Part shown: one piece after another, positions 15,583 to 24,929 of the stretch
Layout of the letters: every line of letters begins with the position of its first letter
Position numbering within the stretch: the stretch's first letter is position 1
Source: Marinifilum fragile JCM 15579
Lineage (GTDB): Bacteria > Bacteroidota > Bacteroidia > Bacteroidales > Marinifilaceae
NCBI RefSeq assembly: GCF_001310955.1
Contig: NZ_BAZX01000018.1
Location: 24,816 to 88,815, forward strand
Length of the DNA stretch: 64,000 bases
Direction of reading: 5' to 3'
The notes under the pieces: generated by a model
The model's input: the letters and a program-made list of their open reading frames with translations, nothing else
Told to the model about the DNA's origin: nothing
Database searches by the model: none
Made by a program: the position numbers and the translations under genes

Positions 15583-18500
15583 ATGAAAAATTCATTTGGA
15601 ATCACCTCCTTTTTTGAGAAAAGAAGGTGGAAGAAAACTTTAATGCGTATGAAGTTGCTTACGATGTTGATGCTGGTTGGTGTTTTACAACTATCGGCAA
15701 ATGTGAAAGGGCAGAATGCGATGGTAAACATGAGTATGCATAATGCTAACTTAATCGAGTTCTTTTCGGAGATCGCTGATCAGACCGATTATGAATTTCT
15801 TTACAATTATGATTTGGTTCTCAGCAAAAAAACGGTAAGTCTTGAAGTGAATCATGAAGATTTAAAAGAATTATTGGAAGATGTTTTGCATGAGCGCGAT
15901 CTGGATTACCAGCTAGACGATAATGTAATCATTATTTCAGAAAGAAAATTTGTTGCTCCAGTAGTTGAAACTACTCCTGTTGATCAAGAAAAAACAGTAA
16001 AAGGAAAGGTAACTGATGAAACCGGAGCAGCACTTCCTGGTGTATCAATTTTAGTAAAGGGAACATCAATTGGAACCGCAACAGATGTAGACGGAAATTA
16101 CACCTTAAGATTGGAAGAAGGTCAGAAAACTTTGGTGTTTTCTTTTATTGGAATGGTTTCACAGGAAATTGCCTTTACAGGTCAGGAGGTGGTAAATGTT
16201 ACTCTTTTTGCTGATACGGAACAAATGGCTGAAGTAGTTGTTACAGGATATCAAACCATTGCTAAAGAAAGGGCAACAGGATCTTACGATAAAGTTGATA
16301 AAGTTCAGATCAATAAACCTAGTTCAAGTGTTGCAGATCGACTGGTCGGTACAGTTGTAGGTCTACATAAGAGATTAGGAACACAGTATGACGATGAAGG
16401 TGGGCTCCAGATTAGAGGTGTAACAAGTTTAGGTGCGAATTCAAGTCCACTTATTGTTGTTGATGGTTTCGCTATCGAGGGAGACTTGGAGTCAATTAAT
16501 CCAAATGATATTGAAAGTGTAACAGTGTTAAAGGATGCAGCAGCAGCTTCAATTTGGGGTGCTCGTTCGGCAAATGGTGTTATCGTAATCACTACTAAGA
16601 AAGCCAAGAAAGGAGATGTAAAAGTAGAAGTTTCATCATGGGTAAAGTTCGAGTCTAAAATGGATTTGGATTATGCAAATCCACTGGCCTCGAGTGCTGA
16701 AGTGGTGGAGTATGAAAAGATGGGATTTAATACAGGTTTTTTTGGAGGCAGCTCGAAGCCAATTGAAAATGATTTTAATCAAGTATTGGACTCATATAAT
16801 ACGGATCAGTATTATTCATCAGCAGTGATTGCAATGAATGAAAACCGCTTAGGATTCTTATCTGATGCAGATATGAATGCTACATTAGCGAAGTTGAAGA
16901 GTCAAAACAACAAGAAGCAAATAAAAGATAATTTGTTGGCTTCACCATTTACTCAGCAGCATAATGTTATCATTTCTGGTGGTTCTGAAAATCTTTCCAA
17001 CACTCTTTCTTTATTGTTCGAAAGTGGTAATGATTATTTCAAAGGAAATGACAGAAAGAAGTACAATATTAACTATAGAAATAAAGTGAAGTTAGCTGAT
17101 TGGTTGGATTTCAACTTTTCAGGAATGTTTCAATATAATGATAGAAATAATAATGGTGTAAGTTTGAGTGATATTCAGGCAATGTCACCATATGATATGT
17201 TATTGAATGAGGATGGTTCTTATGCAGATGTTCAACGTGGTTTGTATATGCCATTAATTAATCGATTTGTAAAGGATACTGGTTCAGAATTTCCTTATGA
17301 AAACTGGGGATACAATCCCATTCAAGAGAGAAGAAATAGAGATAAAAACTTCAAGTCTATTAACTCTAGAGTTCAGGCTGGATTAAAAGTGAAACTTTTA
17401 GAAGGATTGACATTTGATACAAAGTTTCAGTATGAGATTTTTAAGAATGATTCCAAGAGTATCTATTCTGAAGATTCTTACGAGGTAAGATACAATGTAA
17501 ACAAAGCTACTGCCTGGACAATTGGAAATCCTGCTACAGTAGATCCTAATTTACCTAAGGGTTCAATAGTTGACGAAAGTACTTCAGAGACAAAAGCGTA
17601 TAATATTCGAAACCAGATCAATTTTGCTCGTACTTATAAACAGCATGCCATCAATTTTATTGCAGGTACTGAAATTACCAAAAGAACAATTGATGGGACA
17701 ACTTATGGCAGAAAATATGGTTTCAACGAAAAGAGATTGACATATACTTCATGGCCTCATGGTTCTTCGGATCCAATGAATCCATTGAAGGATATGCTAG
17801 GGCAAACACTAAGAGATATGCCATTTGCAGAGAATCGTATTAGTGATGGTATTGACAAGTATTTTTCAGTTTATGGGAATTTAGCCTATACCTACAATGA
17901 TAAGTATACCCTTTCTGGAAGTTACAGAACAGATGCTTCAAATTTAATTTCTTCAGATCCAAAGTCGCGTTATTCTCCATTCTGGTCAATCGGAGCAGGT
18001 TGGCAATTGAGTAAAGAAGATTTTATGAAAGATTTAGATTTTGTTGATCGTTTGACACTTCGTGCAACTTATGGTTTTAATGGTAATGTAAACAAAGAAA
18101 CATCAGTTGATCCGTTAATTTCGTACTGGGGGTATAACTCATACACAGGGACTGCAATGGGTATTATCTCAAACTATGGAAATCCATCTTTAAGTTGGGA
18201 AAAGACAGGAACTTTCGATTTAGGCTTTGACTTTAGCTTATTTAGAGGAAGACTGTTTGGGAAAATTGATGTCTACAACAAGAAAGGAGAGGATCTAATT
18301 TCTATGGTTTCTATTCCAGCTGTTAATGGTGACGATTCTCAATCTATTAATGCGGTAGAGATGTATAACCGTGGTATTGAGATTAGTGTTGGAACTAAAT
18401 TGCCAATCAAAGGCAATCAAATAATATGGACAGGTAACTTAAACTTTGCCTACAATAAGAACAAGATAACCTCATTGTACAAAGATGATGCGACGCTTAA

Positions 18501-19209
18501 TTACAGAATGTACGGAAATGGTTCTGGTTGGGAATTTGTAGAAGGATATAATGCCCACACAGTGTGGGGAATGAAATATGGAGGAATGCATAATTTTGGT
18601 ACTGCAGAAAATCCTGATATGAGACCATCAATTGTTTCAAGAGATGGAAAAAAGTATGTTGACTTTTCAGGCTATGGACCAACATCTTTTGTGAATAAAG
18701 ATTTTGTTACGAATGAAGGAACATATAACCCACCAGTAACAATGGGATTCACTAACCATTTCAAGATTCATGATTTTGATTTGTCTTTTATTATGACTGG
18801 GTATTTTGGACACATTTTCAGAAGAACCTCATTTAATTATCCTAGTATGAGTGCTGGAAAGGGAAATATCAATGAGTTTTATAAAGAAGTTATAAATGGA
18901 GATCCAAATGAGATTGTACCAGTACCTGCAGAAGGTTCATCTAATTATAGAAGATATGGGTATTATGTTGGAATTTTGGATTATTTAACTGTAAATGCTG
19001 ATAACATTAGAATTGAGGAAATAAACCTTACTTATAATATGCCTAAAAAGATGTTGAATAAAATAGGTTTAAAAGGATTAAGCCTTTATGCACAGGCCAA
19101 TAATGTTGGGGTTATCACATTTAATAAATACAACCAGGATCCTGTTTACCCTAAAGGATCAATTAAACCTGGGGTAAGCTATACGTTCGGATGTAAGTTT
19201 AATTTCTAA
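15583..19209 (+). CDS. SusC/RagA-type TonB-dependent receptor with STN domain (block B)
   Basis: 1208 residues when started at the ATG at 15583 (MKNSFGITSF). An ATG nine codons upstream is open but gives a Cys-rich start unlike the family. Domains: signal segment (about 22-45), STN (about 48-120, VNMSMHNANLIEFFSEIADQ), carboxypeptidase-regulatory-like (about 135-215), plug with LIVVDGFAIEG and ASIWGARSANGVIVI (about 225-335), then a barrel ending in CKFNF. The plug and regulatory domains are close to those of the block A receptor (both have EQMAEVVVTGYQ), while the barrels differ strongly. This is the pattern expected when a duplicated locus is retuned for another ligand. SusD follows 14 bases later. 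Confidence 0.93.
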   Translation: MKNSFGITSFFEKRRWKKTLMRMKLLTMLMLVGVLQLSANVKGQNAMVNMSMHNANLIEFFSEIADQTDYEFLYNYDLVLSKKTVSLEVNHEDLKELLEDVLHERDLDYQLDDNVIIISERKFVAPVVETTPVDQEKTVKGKVTDETGAALPGVSILVKGTSIGTATDVDGNYTLRLEEGQKTLVFSFIGMVSQEIAFTGQEVVNVTLFADTEQMAEVVVTGYQTIAKERATGSYDKVDKVQINKPSSSVADRLVGTVVGLHKRLGTQYDDEGGLQIRGVTSLGANSSPLIVVDGFAIEGDLESINPNDIESVTVLKDAAAASIWGARSANGVIVITTKKAKKGDVKVEVSSWVKFESKMDLDYANPLASSAEVVEYEKMGFNTGFFGGSSKPIENDFNQVLDSYNTDQYYSSAVIAMNENRLGFLSDADMNATLAKLKSQNNKKQIKDNLLASPFTQQHNVIISGGSENLSNTLSLLFESGNDYFKGNDRKKYNINYRNKVKLADWLDFNFSGMFQYNDRNNNGVSLSDIQAMSPYDMLLNEDGSYADVQRGLYMPLINRFVKDTGSEFPYENWGYNPIQERRNRDKNFKSINSRVQAGLKVKLLEGLTFDTKFQYEIFKNDSKSIYSEDSYEVRYNVNKATAWTIGNPATVDPNLPKGSIVDESTSETKAYNIRNQINFARTYKQHAINFIAGTEITKRTIDGTTYGRKYGFNEKRLTYTSWPHGSSDPMNPLKDMLGQTLRDMPFAENRISDGIDKYFSVYGNLAYTYNDKYTLSGSYRTDASNLISSDPKSRYSPFWSIGAGWQLSKEDFMKDLDFVDRLTLRATYGFNGNVNKETSVDPLISYWGYNSYTGTAMGIISNYGNPSLSWEKTGTFDLGFDFSLFRGRLFGKIDVYNKKGEDLISMVSIPAVNGDDSQSINAVEMYNRGIEISVGTKLPIKGNQIIWTGNLNFAYNKNKITSLYKDDATLNYRMYGNGSGWEFVEGYNAHTVWGMKYGGMHNFGTAENPDMRPSIVSRDGKKYVDFSGYGPTSFVNKDFVTNEGTYNPPVTMGFTNHFKIHDFDLSFIMTGYFGHIFRRTSFNYPSMSAGKGNINEFYKEVINGDPNEIVPVPAEGSSNYRRYGYYVGILDYLTVNADNIRIEEINLTYNMPKKMLNKIGLKGLSLYAQANNVGVITFNKYNQDPVYPKGSIKPGVSYTFGCKFNF

Positions 19210-19223
19210 AACAAAGTTGAATT

Positions 19224-20759
19224 ATGAAGCTATTTAAAAATATTATACTGGGATCACTTCTTATTTCATCTTTTGCGATGACTGGTTGTGATGATTTTTT
19301 GGAAGAAAGACCATCTAAATCACAAGGTGTTGTGCCTGAAACTGTTGAAGATTTAGAATTAATTTTAGCAGGAGCTTACCGAGAAGATGAGATTTCTCAT
19401 TACTTAATGTTTTCATCAGATGATGTAGAGCCAAATGTGAACCTTTATAAGGGAATGAAAACCTTGTATCCTATACAGGATATTCATGCTGCTACCTGGG
19501 AAAGACAAGTTTCTGCAGTTAATTACAAAGATTATTTCTGGTTATACAGATATCAGAATATTTTTAGATCGAATATGGTCTTAAATATACTACCGAATGC
19601 AGATGCAACGGACTCTGAAAAGTCTAGGTTGGAAGCTCAGGCTAAATTTAAAAGAGCATATAATTATTTCTCATTGGTTAATTTATATGCCTTGCCTTAT
19701 AGTAGTGCCAATTTAAATGAACCTGGTGTTCCTTTAAAAAAATCAACAGCTTTTGATGAGTCTGTAAAAAGAGCTACCATTGGAGAGGTGTTTGAGATGA
19801 TTGAGCAAGATGTAACGGATGCTTTAAAATTAGATGTGGCTTTAACAGATGCGATTGGTTTTAATAGTCCTAGTCGAGTAACGACTCCTGCAGTGAATGC
19901 CTTTGCAGCAAGGTTCTATTTGGTAAAACACGACTATGCCAAAGCGTTGGAATATGCAGAGGAGGCTTTGAGTGGTTATGGGATTGAAAACATAAAGGAC
20001 TTGAACAGTTTTGGATATTCGTGGAACTCTCCTGAACCAAGAAGTATTACAATCGACGGTGTAGTAGTGGATTATGAATTGAATTATCCTGCTACTTATC
20101 AAAATTGGGATCCAAATTCTTGGAGTGAGGAATATTTTAATTCTACAGTAGGTTCAGGTTTTGGAGGTGCAACCACATGGAGATTTCCAAGCCAATCTTT
20201 GATGGATGTATATGACAAGGATGGTAGTAAGGATAAAGATTTGCGATGGAAATATTTCTATGTAGAGCATTATTCCTACAAGGTAGGTTCTACATATGAT
20301 TATCCAGCTTTCATGCATGATACATATTCCACTTATGGAGGAACAAATGTCCCAGAAATGTTATTGATTAAAGCGGAATGTCAGGCTCGTCAAGGACAAT
20401 GGCAGGAAGCTATAAATACGGTTAATGTTTTAAGGGAAAAAAGAATTGACCCTACTGGTGACGTTAACTTGGTAGCTAGTTCTCAAGATGAAGCAATCGG
20501 TAAAATATTGGATGAAAGAAGAAGAGAAATGCCTATTGTTATTAGATGGTATGATCTAAGAAGGTTGAATAACAATGACTATTCTGGTGATGATGTAGTT
20601 GTTTCAAAAACTTTCTATCCATATAGTGATTTGAATATTTTGGATGATCAGCCGATTAAAACTTATACTTTGGAAAAGAATGACAGAAGATATGCTGCCC
20701 CTATTCCTGAAAGTGAAGTTATCTCTAGTAATGGAGTGATTGAGCAAAATACCTATTAA
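19224..20759 (+). CDS. SusD/RagB-family outer-membrane lipoprotein (block B)
   Basis: A 511-residue lipoprotein with lipobox MTGC (Cys22), then DDFLEERPSK. SusD helices and signatures are present (AQAKFKRAYNYFSLVNLYALP, AFAARFYLVKHDYAKALEYA, ILDERRREMPIVIRWYDLRR). Only 14 bases separate it from its SusC partner, so the two are cotranscribed. Stop is followed by the hairpin at 20768-20798, so the downstream TlpA genes may be expressed partly from their own promoter. The large inserted loop around residues 270-330 (Tyr/Trp/Asn-rich) may shape the ligand site; that is inference. Confidence 0.92.
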   Translation: MKLFKNIILGSLLISSFAMTGCDDFLEERPSKSQGVVPETVEDLELILAGAYREDEISHYLMFSSDDVEPNVNLYKGMKTLYPIQDIHAATWERQVSAVNYKDYFWLYRYQNIFRSNMVLNILPNADATDSEKSRLEAQAKFKRAYNYFSLVNLYALPYSSANLNEPGVPLKKSTAFDESVKRATIGEVFEMIEQDVTDALKLDVALTDAIGFNSPSRVTTPAVNAFAARFYLVKHDYAKALEYAEEALSGYGIENIKDLNSFGYSWNSPEPRSITIDGVVVDYELNYPATYQNWDPNSWSEEYFNSTVGSGFGGATTWRFPSQSLMDVYDKDGSKDKDLRWKYFYVEHYSYKVGSTYDYPAFMHDTYSTYGGTNVPEMLLIKAECQARQGQWQEAINTVNVLREKRIDPTGDVNLVASSQDEAIGKILDERRREMPIVIRWYDLRRLNNNDYSGDDVVVSKTFYPYSDLNILDDQPIKTYTLEKNDRRYAAPIPESEVISSNGVIEQNTY

Positions 20760-20767
20760 TATTTTAT

Positions 20768-20798
20768 TTGCGTACGGTATATTACCGTGCGCAATTTT
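20768..20798 (+). terminator. Terminator after block B susD
   Basis: TTGCGTACGGTA pairs with TACCGTGCGCAA (12 bp with one G-T pair) around a three-base loop, then TTTT. Probably a partial terminator between susD and the TlpA genes. Confidence 0.7.
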
Positions 20799-20925
20799 AA
20801 CTCTTTTAGTTGGTAGTTATACTTATCAACAAAATACCCATCCTCGCACATTTTTAATAACAACTCTCTTCATGCCTTAATGCATGAGCCGGAATGATAC
20901 ACTCTTAATCGAATTAAAATTAATC

Positions 20926-20939
20926 GGTACATCTGTACC
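20926..20939. promoter_or_regulatory. Palindrome GGTACA-TC-TGTACC
   Basis: A perfect 6-bp inverted repeat lies 15 bases ahead of the TlpA gene start. It could be an operator or part of the leader RNA. No regulator is known. Confidence 0.3.
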
Positions 20940-20954
20940 TTAAAATACTATATA

Positions 20955-22094
20955 ATGAGAATATTGGTTGCATTAGTACTTGTTACTACATTGTTTTCTT
21001 GTGGCGAAAAAAATCAGTTCGTATTGCATGGACACATCAAAGGAGTAAAGAACGACAAGATTGTTTTGGGAACCTATGACAGAGGTGTTGGATCTGTTCA
21101 GGGAATTGATACAGTAAATGTTGTGGATGGTAGATTTACCATTGAAAAACCCTCTTTGAAAGTTGGGACTTATATCCTGCAGTTGTTAGATGCTAAGATT
21201 AGCCTAGGCGTAATTCTTGAAAATGGAAACCTTAATTTGGAAGCAGATCGTAAAGATGACCACAGAGGGTATATTCAGAAAGTTTCATTAAAAGGAGCTC
21301 AAAACCAAGAGCTGGTCAATCAGTTTCATGACATGAAGAGTGAACTACTGAAACAGGAGAAATATGCAAACTGCAGAAATGTGGCAGAAAAACTTAAGCG
21401 TGCCAAAGATCATGATGAGTACGTGGAATTAAATGAAGAGCTTAGTCGACTTGCTCCTCATTTAGAAGAGGAGGTGAAAACCGCCCAATTGGAACTTGTT
21501 CAGAAAAACAAGGACAAGTATTTTGTGACTCAAGTATTTCCTTTTTTGAAAAGTATAGCTTCTATTGAGCAAATAAAGGAGCTTTATGCACAACTTCCTG
21601 AGTCTTTCCAAAAGAACAGGAATGTCCTTGATATTATGGAGGATGTAAAAGCCAAAGAGAGAATACAACCTGGAAAAGTTGCTCCGGATTTTACCTTGAA
21701 AACACCTGAAGGAAAAGAGATCAGCCTTTCTGATCTGAAAGGTAAGGTAGTATTAGTTGACTTTTGGGCTTCCTGGTGTAAGCCTTGTCGTGCCTCTTTC
21801 CTTCACATGAAGGAATTGTATCAGAAATACCAAAAGAAAGGGTTTGAGATTTTAGGAGTAACCAATGACAGCAACCACAAAGCCTGGAAAAAGGCAATCA
21901 AAGATGATGAGCTTCCATGGGTAAATGTGGCGGATGAGTTTCCTGTGAATTATAGTCCTGCAAGGGTAATTAGTGAATATGGGATGGATTATTTGCCATC
22001 AACCGTATTGATCGATAGAGAGGGAGTCATTATTGCCAAATTACTACATGGTGATGAGCTAGATAAAAAGTTGAAAGAGATTTTTGGATTTTAA
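20955..22094 (+). CDS. TlpA-like lipoprotein with DUF4369 and unusual WCKPC site (block B)
   Basis: This 379-residue lipoprotein (lipobox LFSC, Cys16) has DUF4369 at about 22-115, a helical charged linker at about 120-225, and a TlpA/AhpC-TSA thioredoxin domain at about 235-379. The active site is WCKPC near residue 275 (FWASWCKPCRASF), where its relatives in this window have WCGPC. Replacing Gly by Lys between the cysteines usually shifts redox potential and partner choice, so it may have a distinct role. The gene stops 4 bases before the next TlpA gene, with which it shares an operon and about the same architecture. Confidence 0.88.
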   Translation: MRILVALVLVTTLFSCGEKNQFVLHGHIKGVKNDKIVLGTYDRGVGSVQGIDTVNVVDGRFTIEKPSLKVGTYILQLLDAKISLGVILENGNLNLEADRKDDHRGYIQKVSLKGAQNQELVNQFHDMKSELLKQEKYANCRNVAEKLKRAKDHDEYVELNEELSRLAPHLEEEVKTAQLELVQKNKDKYFVTQVFPFLKSIASIEQIKELYAQLPESFQKNRNVLDIMEDVKAKERIQPGKVAPDFTLKTPEGKEISLSDLKGKVVLVDFWASWCKPCRASFLHMKELYQKYQKKGFEILGVTNDSNHKAWKKAIKDDELPWVNVADEFPVNYSPARVISEYGMDYLPSTVLIDREGVIIAKLLHGDELDKKLKEIFGF

Positions 22095-22098
22095 TTAA

Positions 22099-23300
22099 AT
22101 GACAATGAGATCAATTCTAATAATACTAATAACCTCAGTGATGATGAGCTGTGGAGCAGAAAAACATGATGGTTATGTGCTCTCAGGAGAAATAAAGGGA
22201 ATAGCTGATGGGAAAATTGTTTTGAGTTATTACGACAGGGGACAAAAAAAATCTGTAACCTTCGAGACAGCCATCATTAAGAAGGGGGAATTTGAATTGA
22301 AAGGGAAAATGGACTATCCTCAGGAATTGAATGTTATGATTACCCCGGGCAATGCAAGTTTTTCACTATGGATGGAAAATGCTCAAATCACTGTGAAAGG
22401 TGATATGAAAAAAGCAAGAGCAGACCAATGGGGAGGAAAAACATTACCGGTTGAAATTGAAGGAGGGAAAATAGAGTTGGAAAGGCAGGTTTATGAAGCT
22501 TTGTTGCAGCCCATTCGAGAAGAACAGAAACCTTATGCATTGGATTATAATGAAGCAAACATGGCCTATATAAAAGGAATGAAGCGAAATTGCCCGAAGA
22601 GGAATTATTGGTGCTTAAAAGCAAAGCTCAATTGGCTTACGATGCATTAAAGCCATTTTCATCGAGAATGAATGCGGTGAATCGGAAATATATGGAGGAT
22701 CATCAGAATTCATTTGTAACAGCCAACATTTTAATATGGTCAATGTCGCATATGAAACCTGAAGAAGCCCAAGCAAAATATGATTTGTTTTCTGATGAGA
22801 TTAAGAATAGCATTTTGGGAAAAGAGATCAAATCAGAAATTGAAAAAAATCTATCTGGTACGCCTGGCAATATGGCTGCAGGTTTTCGCAAGCTGGATAT
22901 CAATGACAAGGAGATTGGTTTGGAAGAATTCAAAGGTCAGTATGTGTTGCTTGATTTTTGGGCATCTTGGTGTGGTCCATGCCGTAAAGGAAATCCACAT
23001 CTGATTTCACTGTATAATAAATATCATCGAAAAGGAGTTGAATTTATTGGTGTTGCCAGCGATGACCATAATATTCCAGCTTGGCACAAAGCGGTTAAAA
23101 AAGATCAAATTGGAATCTGGCGTCATATTTTAAGCGGAACCAAAGAAACGGGAAATGATATTGGTGACTTGTACGCAATTCATACCTTACCTACAAAAAT
23201 TTTAATTGATCCGGAAGGTAAAATCATCGGTCGATTTGGCGCTGATGGTGATAGTGATGAAGCAATGGATAAAATGTTTCAGAATATATTTGGTGAGTAA
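22099..23300 (+). pseudogene. TlpA-like lipoprotein with DUF4369, frameshifted
   Basis: The first frame (22099-22650) gives a lipoprotein signal (MMSC lipobox), DUF4369 and part of the linker. The second frame, open from upstream of 22590 to 23300, gives the rest of the linker and the TlpA domain with WCGPC ([13 protein letters not shown]). Near 22579-22583 the first frame reads GM-KR while the second reads E-A-K-L-P-E-E-E. Adding one G (ATG-GAA-GCG) makes a continuous protein of about 400 residues, the same design as the gene directly upstream. The overlap has no ribosome-binding site or ATG for the second part. This is most simply a one-base deletion, either real or from sequencing. Confidence 0.85.
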
Positions 23301-23331
23301 AATCGGATTTGTTTTATGATTTGGGACTGAA

Positions 23332-23361
23332 TGCTGGCAGTGAAAACTGCTGGCATTTTTT
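23332..23361 (+). terminator. Rho-independent terminator
   Basis: TGCTGGCAGT pairs along its full length with ACTGCTGGCA (10 bp with two G-T pairs) around a GAAA tetraloop, then six T. It closes the TlpA pair of block B. Confidence 0.88.
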
Positions 23362-23478
23362 ATGCCGTTGATTAAACGATTCTGATTACAGAACGTTAAT
23401 TAAGGTTAAAAATTCAATCCTCCATTCACACGTTTTACCTTTTGGCATGTCCTAAGAGTATAAATTGAAAATTAATAT

Positions 23479-23490
23479 TGGTAATTACCA
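23479..23490. promoter_or_regulatory. Palindrome TGGTAATTACCA upstream of a thioredoxin gene
   Basis: A perfect 12-bp palindrome 16 bases before the start at 23507. A second motif, GTTAATTAAGGTTAAAA, lies at 23395-23411. Either could be an operator; neither is assigned. Confidence 0.3.
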
Positions 23491-23506
23491 CAAAAATTAA
23501 CTCAAA

Positions 23507-24718
23507 ATGAAGAAGTTATTAGGAGTAATGCTAGCTGTATTTATGACCAGTAGCATTTTTGCTCAAGGAATTGAATTCGAGCACGGAACTTTTGCTGAAG
23601 CTTTGGCAAAAGCAAAGAAAGAAAACAAAATGGTTTTCATGGATTGTTACACAACTTGGTGTGGTCCATGTAAAATGTTGGCAAAGAATATTTTTCCTCA
23701 GAAAGAGGTAGGAGATTATTTTAATGCACATTTTGTAAATGTTAAAATGGACATGGAAAAAGGAGAAGGTATTGAACTTCAAAAGAAATATGGAGTAAAA
23801 GCATACCCAACTCTTTTGTTTATGGATGCAAATGGTAAAGTTCTGCATACCAAAGTTGGTGGATCAGATGCTGCTGGTTTAATCGAAGAGGCAAAGATTG
23901 CAGGTGATCCTTCAAGACAAATTGGAGCATTAGAGAAAAAATATGCTAAAGGCAATCGTGAACCTAAATTTGTTGCACAGTATATAAAGGCCTTGTATTC
24001 GGCTTACAAGCAAGATGAGATGCGAGCTGTTGGGAAAGATTTTATTACAAATTGTCCGAAAGAAAAACTAGCTAATGTTGATGCCTTTACTGTAATTGGC
24101 TATTCGGAGGCATTGGAATTTGGAAGTGAAGCTTACAAATACATTATTGCAAATCACGACAAACTTATTGCTATTGAGGGAATTGGTCAGGAAGATTATG
24201 ATGGTGTTGTTGGAGCTGCAGTGAACAAATATGTATCAGGTATTGCTACAACAGGAACAATTGAAGAATTAAAATCTGCAATTGAAGCAACTAAGAAAGA
24301 CTTCACAACTCCTCAACAAAAAATGATGGAAGACAATTGGTATTCTACCTACTATTTGGCGCACAAAGAGTATGATACATGGTTTAACAAAAAGATCTCC
24401 TCGGCGAAGGAAAGCTTGAAAACAGACAAGAGAATGGGATCTGGTATTTTAATTAATACCACTTACCGAATTGCTATGGATCCTGCATTTGAAGGTTCTG
24501 GTCTTTATGGAAAAGCAATTACAGCAGTAGAAGATTACCTGAAAGAGGATAGTGAAATGTTAGCAGGTTACTATTGCTTGGCAAGTTTGTATAAGAAATC
24601 AAATAACAAAGAGAAAGCATTGGAAAACATCAATGCATTTATTTCTAAAAATGCAGAAAAAGGTGGTAAGAACGACAAGCGTGTAATGGCATTAAAAGAA
24701 GAAATCGAAAAAATGTAA
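23507..24718 (+). CDS. Periplasmic thioredoxin-family protein, long form (block B)
   Basis: A 403-residue exported protein. The signal peptide (1-19) ends at IFAQ. A thioredoxin_7-like domain carries WCGPC near residue 53 (DCYTTWCGPCKMLAK) and cis-Pro in AYPTLLF. A helical region follows to the C-terminus. The N-terminal 120 residues match the block A protein at 10518 almost position for position; the helical region is more diverged. It is preceded by a terminator, so it has its own promoter region (23362-23506) containing two palindromic motifs. A long-loop hairpin GTGGTTTGAC/GTCAAACCAC (24759-24793) follows. Its likely role is thiol reduction linked to the block B SusC/D system. Confidence 0.87.
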   Translation: MKKLLGVMLAVFMTSSIFAQGIEFEHGTFAEALAKAKKENKMVFMDCYTTWCGPCKMLAKNIFPQKEVGDYFNAHFVNVKMDMEKGEGIELQKKYGVKAYPTLLFMDANGKVLHTKVGGSDAAGLIEEAKIAGDPSRQIGALEKKYAKGNREPKFVAQYIKALYSAYKQDEMRAVGKDFITNCPKEKLANVDAFTVIGYSEALEFGSEAYKYIIANHDKLIAIEGIGQEDYDGVVGAAVNKYVSGIATTGTIEELKSAIEATKKDFTTPQQKMMEDNWYSTYYLAHKEYDTWFNKKISSAKESLKTDKRMGSGILINTTYRIAMDPAFEGSGLYGKAITAVEDYLKEDSEMLAGYYCLASLYKKSNNKEKALENINAFISKNAEKGGKNDKRVMALKEEIEKM

Positions 24719-24758
24719 TTAGTCAATAATTTATTGATTATATTTAACAACTTAATGT

Positions 24759-24793
24759 GTGGTTTGACAATTCTTTATAGGAAGTCAAACCAC
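24759..24793 (+). terminator. Hairpin downstream of block B thioredoxin
   Basis: A perfect 10-bp stem, GTGGTTTGAC with GTCAAACCAC, 15-base loop. Only three T follow, so it is a weak terminator or a stability element. Confidence 0.5.
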
Positions 24794-24929
24794 TTTACCC
24801 AATCAAAAAAACAAATTTATAAACTGATCTGATGAAACGAGCATGATTAAAATAATTATTAAATACATACAACAATGATTATTTTGATCTTGTGGCTTAC
24901 ATCCGACAAAAAAACGAAACTCTAAACGG

